The notes under the pieces are model-generated. The model saw nothing but the letters and a program-made list of their open reading frames with translations, did no database searches and was not told the origin of the DNA. A program made the translations under genes and the position numbers. A DNA stretch of 64,000 bases from Pseudomonas sp. (GTDB lineage Bacteria; Pseudomonadota; Gammaproteobacteria; Pseudomonadales; Pseudomonadaceae), in the NCBI RefSeq assembly GCF_017744435.1, contig NZ_JAGIBG010000001.1, positions 227,556-291,555 on the forward strand, in the 5' to 3' direction. Below are positions 36,253 to 44,664 of the stretch, piece after piece (the first letter of the stretch is position 1; each line of letters opens with the position of its first letter).

Positions 36253-38742
36253 ATGCCCCATGTTCACCCCACCCCAACCAGCACATTGAGCCACGCCGTA
36301 CGCCGGGTGGTGCTCGGCCTGACCCTTGCCAGCGCCCCCGGTCTGCTGCTGATGCCCGGCAATGCCTTGGCCCAGAGCCAGACCACCTACCATGTGCCCG
36401 CCGGGCCGCTGGGCAACGCAATCACCCAGTTCGGTGTCCAGGCCGGCGTGACCATTTCGTTCGATACCGAACAGGCCCGTCACCTGACCAGCAATGGCCT
36501 GGAGGGCAGCTACAGCATCGACGAAGGCCTGGCCCGTCTGCTCGGCAACAGCGGCCTGCAGGCCCGGCGCCTGGGCAATGGCGGCTATGTCCTGGTGCCG
36601 GCCAGCGATGACGCGGCGATGGAACTGGGGCCCTTGAACATCGATGCCAACCGGCTCGATGCAACCAGCGAAGGCACCCAGTCGTACACCGCCCGCGCGG
36701 TGACCATTGGCAAAGGCGTGCACACGCTGAAGGAAACGCCACAGTCGGTCACGGTAATGACCCGCAAGATGCTCGACGACCAGAACCTCAACACCCTCGA
36801 ACAGGTACTGGACAAGACCCCGGGCATCACCGTGTACGACTCGCCCATGGGCGGCAAGTACTTCTACTCGCGTGGCTTCAACCTCGACGGCCAGTACCAG
36901 TACGACGGTGTGCCGCTGGACGTGGGTGGCAACTACGTGCAGGCCAACAGCTTCTCCAGCGACATGGCGTTCTATGACCGGGTGGAAGTGCTCAAGGGGG
37001 CGGCCGGCATGATGAAAGGCTCCGGCTCATCGGCCGGCGGCGTGAACTTCGTGCGCAAGCGCGGCCAGGACAAGGCCACCACCCAACTGACCCTGTCCGC
37101 CGGTACCTGGGACAACTACCGCAGCCAGGTGGACGTGGGCGGCCCGCTGAACGACTCGGGCACCGTGCGCGGCCGCGCCGTGGCCGCCGTGCAGGACCGC
37201 CAGTACTTCTACGACCATGCCGACCGCCAGGACCAGGTGTACTACGGCGCCCTCGACTGGGATGTGACGCCCGACACCACCTTGGGCGTAGGCCTGGCCT
37301 ATGAAGATGTCGATGCCTCGCCCTGCTACCATGGCCTGCCGCGTTACGCCGACGGCAGCGACCTCAAGCTGTCGCGCTCCACCTGCCTGGGTGCCAGCTG
37401 GAACAGCCAGCAAAGCCAGCGTGTCACCGGCTTCGCCGACCTCAAGCATTATTTCAACGACGACTGGACCCTGAACTTCGCCTCGGTCTACACCCATAAC
37501 GACCAGGACATCGAGTACGGCTACTCCGAAGGTACGGTCCCGGTCGGTGCCACCAGTGCCAGCATGAAACGCTATGCCGGCAACTTCGACTACGACCAGA
37601 CCGACTACGGCTTCGATAGCTATGTCGATGGCAAATTCGACGCCTTCGGCCTGCAGCACGAAGTGATCATCGGTGCCAATGCCAGCCGCCAGAAAACCCA
37701 CGACTACTTCGCCCTGATGTCGCTGAGCGGCAGCCAGAACCCCTTCGATCCGTCGGCGAACTTCCCCCACCCGTCCTCGGCAGACTATCTGGTCAACCCG
37801 ATCCGCGGTGGCAGCGAGCCGACCGACTCCACCACCACCCAATACGGCACCTACGCCAACCTGCGCCTGAAGCTGGCAGAGCCGTTGACCTTGGTGCTCG
37901 GTGCGCGGGTGAGCTGGTACCGCAACAAGAGCGACTCCTACACTCAGGCCTACGATTACTGGGTGCACAATCGCAGCGAGGAAAACGGCCAGGTCACGCC
38001 GTTCGCCGCCGTGCTCTACGACCTCAACCCGCAATGGACCGCCTACGCCAGCTATTCCGACATCTTCCAGCCGCAGAGCAACCTGGTGGATGCCCAGGGC
38101 CAGGCCTTGCAGCCGAAGACCGGCGCCAACTACGAAATCGGCATCAAGGGTGAACTGCTCGATGGCGCACTGAACACTGCGTTCAACCTGTTCCGCACTG
38201 TCGAAGATCACCGCGCCGAAACCGATTACGCCGACACCTGCCTGGGCTCGGGTGACGGCTATTGCTACACCGACAGCGGCAAGGTCCGCGCCCAGGGCTT
38301 CGAGGCCGAGATCAGCGGCGCGCCGATCGAACGCCTGCAACTGCTCGCCGGGTATACCTACACCCAGACCAAGTACCTGAAAACCATCAACGACACCGAC
38401 CCGACCGAGCTGACCTTTACCTCCAGCTTCATACCGCGGCACATGCTCAAGGTCTGGGGTGACTACCAGCTCGACGGCGCACTGGAACGCTGGACGCTGG
38501 GCGCGGGGCTGAACAGCCAGAGCGAGAACTTCCGCAAGACCGGCAGCACCAAGGTGGCCCAGCCGGGCTACACCCTGTGGAACGGCCGCGTGCAGTACCG
38601 CATCGACCCGCACTGGACCGTTGCACTCAACGGCAACAACCTGTTCGACAAGAAGTACTACGCCACCATTGGCGCGCCAGCATGGGGCAACTTCTATGGC
38701 GAACCGCGCAACTTCATGGTGACGCTGCAAGGGTCATTCTGA
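36253..38742 (+). CDS. TonB-dependent siderophore receptor with signalling (STN) domain
   Basis: Outer-membrane receptor of 829 residues for a ferric siderophore. A signal peptide ends at NALAQS (about residue 41). The STN domain (about 42-125) begins TTYHVPAGPLGNAITQFGVQ and signals to the FecR-like protein. The plug opens with KETPQSVTVMTRKML and contains YFYSRGFNLDGQYQYDGVPL and EVLKGAAGMMKGSGSSAGGV. The 22-strand barrel ends in a terminal Phe (NFMVTLQGSF), as required for outer-membrane assembly. The closest types known to me are FhuE/FpvA-like hydroxamate or pyoverdine receptors; the exact ligand is open, and a foreign siderophore is likely because no biosynthesis genes lie nearby. ATG 36253 has GGAAGGA upstream. 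Confidence 0.93.
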   Translation: MPHVHPTPTSTLSHAVRRVVLGLTLASAPGLLLMPGNALAQSQTTYHVPAGPLGNAITQFGVQAGVTISFDTEQARHLTSNGLEGSYSIDEGLARLLGNSGLQARRLGNGGYVLVPASDDAAMELGPLNIDANRLDATSEGTQSYTARAVTIGKGVHTLKETPQSVTVMTRKMLDDQNLNTLEQVLDKTPGITVYDSPMGGKYFYSRGFNLDGQYQYDGVPLDVGGNYVQANSFSSDMAFYDRVEVLKGAAGMMKGSGSSAGGVNFVRKRGQDKATTQLTLSAGTWDNYRSQVDVGGPLNDSGTVRGRAVAAVQDRQYFYDHADRQDQVYYGALDWDVTPDTTLGVGLAYEDVDASPCYHGLPRYADGSDLKLSRSTCLGASWNSQQSQRVTGFADLKHYFNDDWTLNFASVYTHNDQDIEYGYSEGTVPVGATSASMKRYAGNFDYDQTDYGFDSYVDGKFDAFGLQHEVIIGANASRQKTHDYFALMSLSGSQNPFDPSANFPHPSSADYLVNPIRGGSEPTDSTTTQYGTYANLRLKLAEPLTLVLGARVSWYRNKSDSYTQAYDYWVHNRSEENGQVTPFAAVLYDLNPQWTAYASYSDIFQPQSNLVDAQGQALQPKTGANYEIGIKGELLDGALNTAFNLFRTVEDHRAETDYADTCLGSGDGYCYTDSGKVRAQGFEAEISGAPIERLQLLAGYTYTQTKYLKTINDTDPTELTFTSSFIPRHMLKVWGDYQLDGALERWTLGAGLNSQSENFRKTGSTKVAQPGYTLWNGRVQYRIDPHWTVALNGNNLFDKKYYATIGAPAWGNFYGEPRNFMVTLQGSF

Positions 38743-38786
38743 GCCCCCGCGAACAACAGCCTATGTGCAGGAGCGATACGCCGCAG

Positions 38787-39575
38787 TTACTGCGCCGTCA
38801 TCTGCTCCTGGGCTGGAACGCCGAACGACACGTAGTACGCCAGGCCGACGAAGATCGCCCCGCCCACCGCATTGCCGAGGAACACCGCGGCCAGGTTCTC
38901 GATCAGCGCGCCCCAGCTCAGGTAACCGGCGAAGATCGCCGCCGGGATCAGGAACATGTTGGCCACCACGTGCTGGAAGCCGATGGCGACGAAGGCCATG
39001 ATCGGGAACCAGATACCGAGGATCTTGCCGCTCATCTCACGGCTGGCAAAGGCCAGCCACACCGCCAGGCACACCAGCCAGTTGCAGCCGATGCCGGAGA
39101 CGAAGGCATGGACGAAGTCGGCGCTGGCCTTGCTGGTGGCGGCTGCAACGGTCTTGTCCAGGTAGGCGCCCTCGGTCAGGCCGAGCAGGTGGCCGAAGAA
39201 GTACGCCACGAACAGTGCACCCAGCAGGTTGGCCAAGGTCACCAGCAGCCAGTTGCGCGCCACGGCGACCGGGCGAATGCGCCCGGCGAACATGGCCAGC
39301 GGCAGGCTCATCATGTTGCCGGTGAGCAGCTCGCCCCCGGCCAGGATCACCAGGATCAGGCCAATCGGGAACACCGCAGCGCCCAGCAGGTTGCCCAGCG
39401 AAGCCCATTGCCCGGGGATCATCGCGCTGACATGGATGGACAGGATGAAGCCCATCGAGATGAAGCCGCCGGCGAGAAAGCCGAGGATGAGCAACGCGCG
39501 GGTAGGCAATAGGGCTTTCTTGGCACCGGCTTCGATGACGAGCTCGGTGATCCGGGAGGGGGCATTGACAGACAT
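38787..39575 (-). CDS. Formate/nitrite transporter (FNT) family channel
   Basis: Pentameric inner-membrane channel protein of 262 residues with six hydrophobic helices. FNT signatures are LGFLAGGFISMGFILSIHV in pieces, GGELLTGNMM, VSGIGCNWLVCLAVWLA (the RGIxCNxLVxLA-type motif) and GFQHVVANMFLIP with the central histidine. Members carry formate, nitrite, hydrosulfide or acetate. No formate dehydrogenase or nitrite reductase gene is adjacent, so the ion is undecided. It is convergent with the siderophore receptor. Confidence 0.92.
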   Translation of the reverse strand: MSVNAPSRITELVIEAGAKKALLPTRALLILGFLAGGFISMGFILSIHVSAMIPGQWASLGNLLGAAVFPIGLILVILAGGELLTGNMMSLPLAMFAGRIRPVAVARNWLLVTLANLLGALFVAYFFGHLLGLTEGAYLDKTVAAATSKASADFVHAFVSGIGCNWLVCLAVWLAFASREMSGKILGIWFPIMAFVAIGFQHVVANMFLIPAAIFAGYLSWGALIENLAAVFLGNAVGGAIFVGLAYYVSFGVPAQEQMTAQ

Positions 39576-39918
39576 TTCAGAAACTCGAACGCAGGGACAA
39601 CAGCCACGCCCAGAGGCATGCCGGAAGTCAGGAATTTACGGGTTGCGGGATAATGCGGGGGTGGTTCAGGGGGAAGGCAAAACGGGTGGTCTCTGGGGCT
39701 ACAACGAAGAGCCGCGCACGTTACTGAGGCAGAATGTCGCAGTCAAATTGATAGGGTGGATGGGTTGATAGATGGGGTCGATGAGGGACTGGCTTGCAAC
39801 CCTTTAGCATCTGACGCGGCCCCTGTGGGAGCGGGCTCGCCCGCGAACACCGGCGAAGCCGGTGCCATCCACCGCGTCGCATCGTTCGCGGGCACGCCCG
39901 CTCCCACATCCAAGCGCG
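39576..39918. other. 343-bp gap upstream of FNT gene with a reversed REP pair
   Basis: No gene seen. The left part must hold the FNT promoter (minus strand); an AT-rich stretch, CAGTCAAATTGATAGGG, lies near 39740. The right part holds a REP pair at 39821-39908 that ends just before the stop of the flavoprotein gene. Confidence 0.5.
39821..39908. repeat. REP pair in tail-to-tail order
   Basis: Copies at about 39821-39848 and 39884-39908 are inverted, but in the opposite order to all other pairs here: the CCTGTGGGAGC end is outside. Between them is a perfect hairpin, CACCGGC-GAA-GCCGGTG (39849-39865). It is the last REP pair seen in the window. Confidence 0.82.
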
Positions 39919-40803
39919 TCAGCGGAAGATCAATGAGTGATGAGCCGCGCCACCGGTTCTGGCGCCCTCGCCCACCGCGATCGCCACATTGCCAGCCGCT
40001 ACTGCCGCATCGCCACAGGCAAAAACCCCCGGCACACTGGTTTCACGCAGCGCATCGACCTTGATGAACGGCCCCATCGGCCCGTCTTCGAACGCGCAGC
40101 CGAGCATCGCCGGCAACGGGCTGGCCATGCGCGTGCGCGGTTGGGTGAACAGCCCCGCCAATTCGACCACGCGGCCGCTGGCAAGGGTCACATTGGGGCG
40201 CTCTCCCTCCACGGCTACAACGCCTTCTCGCTCCAGCTGCACACCACGCCGTTGCAGTTGCGCCAGCTGCTCGGCATCGGGTTCGAACACGCCATTGAGA
40301 AAGAACGTGGTCGGCCCCCAGTCGGGCAGCATCATGGCGTGATGGATCGCCACCGGCGAAGCTGCCAGCACGCCAATCGGCCCGCCATCGAGCTCGTAGC
40401 CATGGCAGTACGGGCAGTGGAACACGCTCTGGCCCCAGCGCTCCGCCAAGCCAGGGATCGCAGGCAACTCATCCACCACACCGGATGCCAGAATCAAGCG
40501 TCGCCCACTGAATCGTGCGCCATCTGCTGTGCCCACGACGAATTCGCCGCCCTCCTTCACTGCCGAAACCGCTGACTGGGTCAGCCACTGCACGGTCGGG
40601 TAAGCCAGCAACTGGTCACGCGCCTCTTCGGCAATTGCACCGGGGTTACGCCCATCCTGGCCGAGGAAGCCATGGGAGCTGTGGGCGAAACGGTTGCGCC
40701 GCACGCCTGCATCAATCACCAGCACCTTGCGGCGCGCCCGCGCCAGCTGCAACCCCGCAGAAACACCGGCATAGCTGCCACCCACAATGATCACGTCGAA
40801 CAT
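39919..40803 (-). CDS. Thioredoxin-reductase-like FAD oxidoreductase
   Basis: Soluble flavoprotein of 294 residues with the thioredoxin reductase fold. FAD-binding motif DVIIVGGSYAGVSAGLQLARA at the N-terminus (shown in part), redox pair in FHCPYCHGYE, and FAD-binding end VPGVFACGDAAVAAGNVAIAVG. The NAD(P)H domain between is shortened and lacks an obvious GxGxxA motif (GPIGVLAASPVAIHHA), so the electron donor is uncertain. The TrxB-like group next to Rrf2 or AraC regulators often handles electrophiles or low-molecular thiols. It is divergent from the Rrf2 gene across a long dyad repeat and probably controlled by it. Confidence 0.85.
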   Translation of the reverse strand: MFDVIIVGGSYAGVSAGLQLARARRKVLVIDAGVRRNRFAHSSHGFLGQDGRNPGAIAEEARDQLLAYPTVQWLTQSAVSAVKEGGEFVVGTADGARFSGRRLILASGVVDELPAIPGLAERWGQSVFHCPYCHGYELDGGPIGVLAASPVAIHHAMMLPDWGPTTFFLNGVFEPDAEQLAQLQRRGVQLEREGVVAVEGERPNVTLASGRVVELAGLFTQPRTRMASPLPAMLGCAFEDGPMGPFIKVDALRETSVPGVFACGDAAVAAGNVAIAVGEGARTGGAAHHSLIFR

Positions 40804-40841
40804 TTGCTCAATCTCCCAGGGCCAAAGACCCGCTCATGGAA

Positions 40842-40910
40842 CTCACGACACAACGTAAGTTACATGAAGGCAATGCGTCAATGGTCTTGTAACCTTTGTT
40901 GTTTCGTGTG
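40842..40910. promoter_or_regulatory. Long imperfect dyad between flavoprotein and Rrf2 genes
   Basis: Arms 40842-40864 and 40888-40910 (23 nt each, 18 positions complementary) flank a 23-bp centre. The innermost parts are AAGTTACA and TGTAACCTT. The position across a divergent promoter makes this the likely Rrf2 operator region, with two half-sites or two operators. Confidence 0.5.
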
Positions 40911-40944
40911 AGGCTGCCCGGTATCTCCCGAATGCCGATTGCCC

Positions 40945-41373
40945 ATGAGAAACGACACCCGCCTGTCCCGCATGCTGCACGTGCTGATCCACATGGCCCG
41001 GCACGACAAACCCGCCACCTCGGAAACCATCGCGCAAATGCTCGGGACCAACCCGGTGGTGGTGCGCAGGACCATGGCCCTGCTCAAGGAGCAAGGCTAC
41101 GTAAGCTCGGTCAAGGGGCACCGGGGCGGATGGACGCTGGCCAAGCCGCTGGCCGACATCACCTTGCTGGATATCCATGAGGCCCTGGGCGGCGCGTCGA
41201 TCTTCGCCATCGGGCTGTCGACCGACCACCCGCAGTGCCTGGTGGAACAGGCGGTGAATGCGGCGCTGACCGATGCCTTCGACGCGGCGCAGGCGTTGCT
41301 GTTGGAGCGCCTGGGGAGCGTGACCCTGGAGCAGCTGGCGAGTGACTTCGAGGGGCGCTATCAGGCGTTGTAG
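40945..41373 (+). CDS. Rrf2-family regulator (YwnA-like, no Fe-S cysteine cluster)
   Basis: Winged-helix repressor of 142 residues. Rrf2 features are RLSRMLHVLIHMARHDKPAT, ETIAQMLGTNPVVVRRTMAL (recognition helix) and GYVSSVKGHRGGWTLAKPLADITLLDI in pieces. It has a single Cys (HPQCLVEQ), so it cannot hold the IscR/NsrR type cluster and may sense electrophiles through that Cys, as some YwnA/CymR-like members do; this is inference. ATG 40945 is preferred. It is divergent from the CPYC-containing flavoprotein. Confidence 0.87.
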   Translation: MRNDTRLSRMLHVLIHMARHDKPATSETIAQMLGTNPVVVRRTMALLKEQGYVSSVKGHRGGWTLAKPLADITLLDIHEALGGASIFAIGLSTDHPQCLVEQAVNAALTDAFDAAQALLLERLGSVTLEQLASDFEGRYQAL

Positions 41374-41404
41374 CCCGCCCGATGGAGAAGTAACGACCGG
41401 TAAT

Positions 41405-43102
41405 TCATGCGGGCTCCTGCACATGACGCTCGTAGGCAGCCAGCAGATCATCCAGCTGCGGGAAGATCGCCTGCTCACCCAGCAGTTGCTTGATGTAGTA
41501 GCGGGAGTGGTCGGCAACATCCGACATGACATTGACCAGCACCAGGTGCACCCCCTCGGCCTTCAACGTGGCCGCCAGGCTGCGGATGGTTTCCGCGGCT
41601 GAATAGTCGACATCATCGATCGCCGAGCAGTCGATACAGAACCAGCGCAAACCGGGCGTTGCCTGCTTCACCAATTGCGTGACTTCTTCACTCAACTGGC
41701 GGGCATTGGCGTAGTAGATGCTGTGGGTGAAGCGATAGATGAGCAACCCCGGCCGCGCCTGGGCGCCACTGGACAACACCACTGGTTGCAGCTTCCCGGA
41801 CTCGGCAGTGGCCAGCAGCACGTTCTTCGGGTGATAACCCCGGCGCAGGTGGTCGATGATGGACAGCAGCATGGCCAGGATGATGCCCTCCTTCACCCCC
41901 ACCAGCACCACGGTAACGAGGGTTATCAGGGCGACCCAGAATTCATTGCGGCGCTCTCTGTAGATGTTCTTCAGGTGCTTGAAGTCGGTCAGCTCGATAC
42001 CGATCATGAACACCAGCGCAGCCAGGACGGGCTCCGGCAGATAGGCGAGCGGCGCGGTGAGGAACAGCAGCACCAACAGCACGACCAATGCAGTCACCAG
42101 CAACGACAGTTGGCTTCGCCCGCCGGCGCTATCGACCATCTGCGTCTTGGTGGGGCTGCCGTTGACCACGAAGGTGCCCGACAGCGCGGCACCGACGTTG
42201 GCGATCGACAAGCCGACCAGGTCGGTGTTTTCACTGAACGACTCGTTGTAGCGGCAGGCATAGGCCCGCGAGGTCGCCGCGCTCTGGGCCAGTATCACCA
42301 CGAACATGGCAAACGCCGTCGGCAACAATTGGCCGAGCAGGTCCAGGCTCCACTGCACCTTGGGCAAGCCGATGTGCGGAAGCCCGCTGGGCACCGGGCC
42401 AAGCACCGGCATGTAAGCGGCAAAGTCGAACAGCCAGCTGAGCGCGATGGCGCCCACCACGGCGATCAGCGCCCCGGGTATCTTGCGCGAGCGTTTGCGG
42501 CTTCCGAGGATCACGATCAGCACCAGCACTGCCACGGCGACGGCATGCCAATTGAGCTGGTCCAGCCGCTGCAGCGTTGACCAGAGCTTGCCAGGCACAC
42601 CATGGCCTGCCGCTGGCAGGCCAAGCATGCCGTCCAACTGGCCGAGGGCGACCTGGAGCCCGACACCGGTGAGAAAGCCGACGAGCACGGTGCGTGACAG
42701 AAAGTCCGCCATGAAGCCCAGGCGCACCAGCCGGGCCAGCAGCAACAGGCCGGCAGCCATCAAGGCAAGCAGTTGAGCAAGCGCCAGGTATTCATCCGAC
42801 CCGGTTGCAGCGATCCCGACCAATGCTGCCGAAAGAATGGCAGCGGTTGCCGAGTCGGCGCCCACCACCAGGTGCCGCGATGAGCCAAAGATGGCGAACA
42901 ACACCATGGGCACCAGCATGGTGTAGAGGCCGGTGACGACGGGTGTGCCGGAAATCTTCGTGTAGCCCATTACCTCCGGGATTGCGAGTGCGGCCAGGGT
43001 GAGGCCTGCGACCACCTCAGCGGGGATCTGCTTCGGGTTCAAGGGCAACAGGCCCTGCAGAATGGGGAGGCGAGAGTTTTTGATTTTGTTGGCGTCGGCC
43101 AT
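41405..43102 (-). CDS. SulP-family anion transporter with STAS domain
   Basis: Integral membrane protein of about 565 residues, SLC26/SulP family, for sulfate, bicarbonate or dicarboxylate. The membrane part has IPAEVVAGLTLAALAIPEVM and TKISGTPVVTGLYTMLVPM at the N-terminus, VNGSPTKTQMVDSAGGRSQL (the conserved NxSxxxxxxG region) and AYLPEPVLAALVFMIGIEL. The cytoplasmic STAS domain (about 440-560) ends the protein, with WFCIDCSAIDDVDYSAAETI. ATG 43102 has GGGAA upstream; the alternative ATG 43126 lies 3 bp after the stop of the DUF2252 gene, so the two are one operon. The substrate is undecided. Confidence 0.9.
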   Translation of the reverse strand: MADANKIKNSRLPILQGLLPLNPKQIPAEVVAGLTLAALAIPEVMGYTKISGTPVVTGLYTMLVPMVLFAIFGSSRHLVVGADSATAAILSAALVGIAATGSDEYLALAQLLALMAAGLLLLARLVRLGFMADFLSRTVLVGFLTGVGLQVALGQLDGMLGLPAAGHGVPGKLWSTLQRLDQLNWHAVAVAVLVLIVILGSRKRSRKIPGALIAVVGAIALSWLFDFAAYMPVLGPVPSGLPHIGLPKVQWSLDLLGQLLPTAFAMFVVILAQSAATSRAYACRYNESFSENTDLVGLSIANVGAALSGTFVVNGSPTKTQMVDSAGGRSQLSLLVTALVVLLVLLFLTAPLAYLPEPVLAALVFMIGIELTDFKHLKNIYRERRNEFWVALITLVTVVLVGVKEGIILAMLLSIIDHLRRGYHPKNVLLATAESGKLQPVVLSSGAQARPGLLIYRFTHSIYYANARQLSEEVTQLVKQATPGLRWFCIDCSAIDDVDYSAAETIRSLAATLKAEGVHLVLVNVMSDVADHSRYYIKQLLGEQAIFPQLDDLLAAYERHVQEPA

Positions 43103-43129
43103 ATTGCGTTCCCGTTGCGGATGCATCCG

Positions 43130-44497
43130 TCACTTGCCCTCGATCATTGCCTTCACGCGCCCGGCCTTTACTGCCTTGACCAACACCGCGTGGTCATCCC
43201 TGGTCTGATCGGCATACAGCTGCGCGAAGTTGCCCAGGGCTTGCTCGAAGGCGTCGTCCTTGCCCAGATAGCCGCTGATCGTTGCTGCATCGCCCGATCG
43301 GGCATGGGCTCGCGCCAAGGTCAGGCCGCAGATGGCGGCGTAACGCTCCAGCTGGGTCAAGTCCTCGTCTTCGACCGGCATCGACAGCTTCATGTCACGC
43401 AGTTGCCTGACGTAATAGTCGCGACCGCCAGGCCCGCGCATCCAGCCGAGGAAGATATCGCTGGAGGACTGCATCAGGCGCTGCCCCATGACCACGCGCT
43501 GGCCATGGTTGTCGTAGCGGCTCCTGGGCGCATGGGGTTCCAGCACCGAGCGGCCAGCCTCCTTCAACTGCAGGATCAGCGGGCTGTTATCGGCAGAGAG
43601 CATCAACGCAATGTAGCAACGGGTGCCAACACTGCCGATGCCGACCACCTTCAAGGCCGCGTCGGCCAGCTGGTAGCGGTCGAACAGCACGCGGCGTTCG
43701 TCCGCCAGGCTGTTGCGGTACTCGCTCAGGCTCTGCTGCACGGTGCCCAGGAAATCCGCGTCACCAAGATGACGGATGGTGGGTGGCTGGTCGATGATGC
43801 GCAGATGGCCAGCAACCTGCTCGGCGATTTTCGGCGAGGCGTAGTCCGATCCACGGTTATGGGCACGCTCGAACAATCGCTCGAGCTGTTTGCGCTCCTT
43901 GGCGTTGGGGGTCATCGCCAACAGCGTCTGGGTGTCGAGGCGTGAGTACCAGACTTCCAAGGGCTGCATCTTCGAATAGGCACGCAGGCTCTCACGGTAG
44001 GCGCGCGCGCAGACCACAGCCAGGTCGCGCGCATGGGCGGCCGGCGTACTGCGGTCACGGGCAGCCACGACAAAGCTCGTCGCCAGCCGTTTGATGTCCC
44101 ATTCCCAAGGGGCGGGCAAGGTTTCGTCGAAATCGTTGAGGTCGAAAACCAGGTTGCGCTCAGGGCTGGCGAACAGGCCGAAATTGAGCAAGTGGCAATC
44201 GCCACACGCCTGCACGTTGATACCGGAGCGTGGACCCGTGGCAAGGTCCTGGGCCATCAGGGAAGCCGAGCCGCGCAGGAAGGCAAGCGGGCTACGCAAC
44301 ATGCGCCCGTAGCGGATGGGCACCAGCTCCTTCAGGCGGTCGCGGTTGGACGCCTCCAGGATGGCGATGACATCGCGCTGGCTGCCGGGTGACTTCCAGG
44401 TGCCGTGTACTTCGAACGGTGTGTGCTGTCTCAGTGCCTTGCCACTGGCCAGGCGCTCCTTGCGGGAAAGAAACGGCGGCGCTGCCGTGTCTGCCAT
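43130..44497 (-). CDS. DUF2252 family protein (kinase-like fold)
   Basis: A 455-residue cytosolic protein of the DUF2252 family. The conserved centre ACGDCHLLNFGLF resembles the catalytic HxDxxxxN loop of aminoglycoside-kinase-like enzymes, and LVFDLNDFDETLPAPWEWDI holds the metal-binding Asp of a DFG-like position; FLRGSASLMAQDL precedes it. A small-molecule kinase or AMPylase-like role is possible, but no activity is established to my knowledge. ATG 44497 with GCGAGG upstream is chosen; the 31 residues that could be added upstream look non-coding. It is the first gene of an operon with the SulP transporter. Confidence 0.85.
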   Translation of the reverse strand: MADTAAPPFLSRKERLASGKALRQHTPFEVHGTWKSPGSQRDVIAILEASNRDRLKELVPIRYGRMLRSPLAFLRGSASLMAQDLATGPRSGINVQACGDCHLLNFGLFASPERNLVFDLNDFDETLPAPWEWDIKRLATSFVVAARDRSTPAAHARDLAVVCARAYRESLRAYSKMQPLEVWYSRLDTQTLLAMTPNAKERKQLERLFERAHNRGSDYASPKIAEQVAGHLRIIDQPPTIRHLGDADFLGTVQQSLSEYRNSLADERRVLFDRYQLADAALKVVGIGSVGTRCYIALMLSADNSPLILQLKEAGRSVLEPHAPRSRYDNHGQRVVMGQRLMQSSSDIFLGWMRGPGGRDYYVRQLRDMKLSMPVEDEDLTQLERYAAICGLTLARAHARSGDAATISGYLGKDDAFEQALGNFAQLYADQTRDDHAVLVKAVKAGRVKAMIEGK

Positions 44498-44664
44498 GTC
44501 GTTACCTCGCCGACTGCTCGAATCGATTAAGGGTAGACCAGGGATAACAGGGCTCCCTGTATTCGCTTGCTGAAGCATCCAGGATGGCACCGACCGGCCT
44601 CCCGAGGTTTGGCCAGCCTGGCTATTTACCGTACATTGACCGACACAGGTTCAGGAATATAGCC

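Noticed and set aside
37027..38730. 567-codon frame antisense to the siderophore receptor
   Set aside because: The receptor has STN, plug and barrel signatures; the antisense frame has none.
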